A DNA stretch of 64,000 nucleotides, taken from assembly GCF_014196515.1 (NCBI RefSeq), contig NZ_JACIDV010000003.1, positions 372,001 through 436,000 on the forward strand. Reading direction: 5' to 3'. The position numbers and the translations under genes are program-made. Origin of the DNA: Rhizobium skierniewicense (GTDB lineage Bacteria > Pseudomonadota > Alphaproteobacteria > Rhizobiales > Rhizobiaceae). Below the pieces are notes generated by a model that did no database searches, was not told the origin of the DNA, and saw nothing but the letters and a program-made list of their open reading frames with translations. Shown here piece after piece: positions 62,470 through 64,000 of this stretch (position 1 is the stretch's first letter; each line of letters starts with the position of its first letter).

Positions 62470-64000
62470 TTGTCAGAAAATTTCGATTTCGGACCACTCA
62501 TCCTCGACAACGCAACGCTTTTCCGCATCTGGGCACCGCTGCAACCCAGCATGATTTTGCAGCTTGAGACAGGCGAACAGCACGCGATGCAGGTTGTCGA
62601 TGGCGGATGGCACCATTGCCAGTTGCCCGGTGTGGGCGCGGGCACGCAGTATCGTTTCAGGCAGCCGGATGATCTCGCTGTTCCCGACCCGGCCTCGCGG
62701 TTTCAGCCGCACGATGTGCATGGCCCGAGCGAAGTCGTTGATCTCAACGCCCACACTTGGAAAACCGGAGAATGGTCCGGTCGACCTTGGGAAGAGATGG
62801 TGATCTACGAGTTGCACGTGGGTACGTTTACCCAGGATGGTGGGTTCCTCGCGGCAATCGATAAGCTCAATCATTTACAGACGCTGGGCGTAACCGCAAT
62901 CCAGTTGATGCCGCTCAGTGACTTTCCCGGGCGCTATGGCTGGGGATATGATGGCGTGTTGCCTTACGCACCCGATAGCAGCTATGGGCGTCCCGAACAC
63001 CTGATGGCACTGGTGGATGCCGCCCATGCCCGCGGCATCTGCGTGTTTCTGGATGTGGTCTATAATCACTTTGGGCCGGATGGCAATTACATGCCGAACT
63101 ACGCGCCGCTGTTTACCGATCACCACATGACGCCGTGGGGCAAGGGCATCAATTACGACGACAAGGGTGGCAAGCCTGTCCGGGAATTCGTGATACAGAA
63201 CGCAATCTACTGGATCACGCAGTTCCGGCTGGACGGTCTGCGGCTGGATGCCGTCCATGCGATCAAGGACGATAGCGAAGAACACGTGCTTCACGAACTT
63301 GCCAGACGTGTGAGACAGACGGCCGGCTCCCGACACGTTCATCTGATCGTTGAAAACGAGGATAACAACAGTGATCTTCTGTTGCGGAAGGATGGCGGCG
63401 ACGCGGAGCATTTTACCGCTCAATGGAACGACGACATCCACCATGTGCTGCACATCGCAGCAACCGGTGAAACCTTCGGCTACTATCAAGACTATGTCGA
63501 AGACGACGCAAATCTCGGCCGTGCTCTGGCGGAAGGCTTTGTGTTCCAGGGCCAGCACATGCCGTATCGTGGCGAAGAGCGCGGCAAGTCCACAGGCAAC
63601 TTACCGCCGACGGCTTTCATCTCCTTCACCCAAAATCACGATCAGGTTGGAAACCGGGCAAACGGCGACAGAATGTCGTCCTATACGGCGCCTGAACCGC
63701 TCAAGGCCATCGCGGCAGTCTGTCTTCTGGCGCCGCAAATCCCGATGCTCTTCATGGGTGAGGAATGGGGTGCCAAGGAGCCTTTCCCGTTTTTCTGTGA
63801 GTTCGATGACGAACTGAACGAAAAGGTCCGCAAGGGCCGACGTGAAGAGCTATCGCGACTGCCGGGTTTCGATGGCGACAACGTTTCCGATCCGGTCGCA
63901 TACGAAACCTTTGCCTCCGCAAAGCTGGATTGGTCTCGGGCCGAAAGCGGCGACGGTGCAAAGATGCTGGCGTTCTATCGCTCGTTGATCGATATCCGGC
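62470..64000 (+). CDS. treZ: Maltooligosyl trehalose trehalohydrolase (3' end cut by window)
   Basis: GH13 hydrolase releasing trehalose from the TreY product. 510 codons are visible: N-terminal sandwich (FDFGPLILDNATLFRIWAPLQ), YELHVGTFTQDGGFLAAIDKL, IQLMPLSDFPGRYGWGYDGV, DVVYNHFGPDGNYMPNYAP, the nucleophile Asp in LDGLRLDAVHAIKDDS, the acid/base Glu in HLIVENEDNN, and FTQNHDQVGNRANGDR. No ATG fits the N-terminus: the frame is closed by a stop at 62407 and the first ATG (62551) would cut the domain. The TTG at 62470, after AGAGGCG, is the best start. About 80-90 residues are missing at the end. Confidence 0.9.
   Translation, partial: MSENFDFGPLILDNATLFRIWAPLQPSMILQLETGEQHAMQVVDGGWHHCQLPGVGAGTQYRFRQPDDLAVPDPASRFQPHDVHGPSEVVDLNAHTWKTGEWSGRPWEEMVIYELHVGTFTQDGGFLAAIDKLNHLQTLGVTAIQLMPLSDFPGRYGWGYDGVLPYAPDSSYGRPEHLMALVDAAHARGICVFLDVVYNHFGPDGNYMPNYAPLFTDHHMTPWGKGINYDDKGGKPVREFVIQNAIYWITQFRLDGLRLDAVHAIKDDSEEHVLHELARRVRQTAGSRHVHLIVENEDNNSDLLLRKDGGDAEHFTAQWNDDIHHVLHIAATGETFGYYQDYVEDDANLGRALAEGFVFQGQHMPYRGEERGKSTGNLPPTAFISFTQNHDQVGNRANGDRMSSYTAPEPLKAIAAVCLLAPQIPMLFMGEEWGAKEPFPFFCEFDDELNEKVRKGRREELSRLPGFDGDNVSDPVAYETFASAKLDWSRAESGDGAKMLAFYRSLIDIR

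Noticed and set aside
1-64000. Mobile elements, integrases, phage genes, CRISPR arrays, tRNA or rRNA genes
   Set aside because: No transposase/integrase motifs, regularly spaced repeats, tRNA-like cloverleaf or rRNA sequence was noticed on either strand. Gene order and codon use look chromosomal throughout.

Overview
The window is 64 kb of dense, moderately GC-rich DNA with about 53 protein genes. No tRNA, rRNA, CRISPR array, transposase or phage gene was recognised. Gene content points to a Rhizobiaceae alphaproteobacterium, most likely Agrobacterium/Rhizobium. The indicators are a malic enzyme running into a phosphotransacetylase domain, a BA14K-family protein, a DUF992 protein, dctA/dctBD with a sigma-54 promoter, many sugar and peptide ABC importers, and TreY/TreZ. 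Species and replicon cannot be fixed from the sequence alone.

Layout. 0-7 kb: malic enzyme (cut by the window edge), mannose-1-phosphate guanylyltransferase, a DUF992 secreted protein, a small cytochrome c, RecX, a class III nucleotide cyclase and a small HTH protein. 7-15.5 kb: an AraC regulator divergent from a sugar ABC operon (binding protein, two permeases, ATPase) that ends in a fused Gfo/Idh/MocA-aldo/keto reductase, facing an AGE-family epimerase. 15.5-22 kb: an Rrf2 regulator, a flavin reductase, the C4-dicarboxylate system (dctA divergent from dctBD) and a BA14K protein. 22-25 kb: D-amino acid dehydrogenase and alanine racemase, divergent from an Lrp-type regulator. 25-27.5 kb: thiM-thiE-thiD behind a TPP riboswitch. 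27.7-30 kb: a ZntA-like P-type ATPase behind a MerR-type promoter.

30-50 kb is a large catabolic island for an unidentified nitrogen compound. It holds two DAO-family flavoenzymes, an Lrp/AsnC regulator, an oligopeptide/opine-type ABC importer, two type II HAD hydrolases, a class III aminotransferase, two aldehyde dehydrogenases, a tartrate/D-malate-type dehydrogenase, a cupin, a 2-hydroxyacid dehydrogenase, an M20 deacylase and two paralogous two-domain acetyltransferases. Five Lrp-like boxes lie in three of its intergenic regions, and a perfect 20-bp palindrome sits just upstream of the M20 gene. This island is the best candidate here for an undescribed pathway and regulon.

50-64 kb: an alpha-galactoside operon (ABC importer, GH36 alpha-galactosidase, GH42 beta-galactosidase) divergent from a second AraC regulator, followed by divergent treY and treZ (treZ is cut by the window end).

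Functions are read from protein motifs, and no database search was run. Substrates of the two sugar importers and of the 30-50 kb island are inferred.
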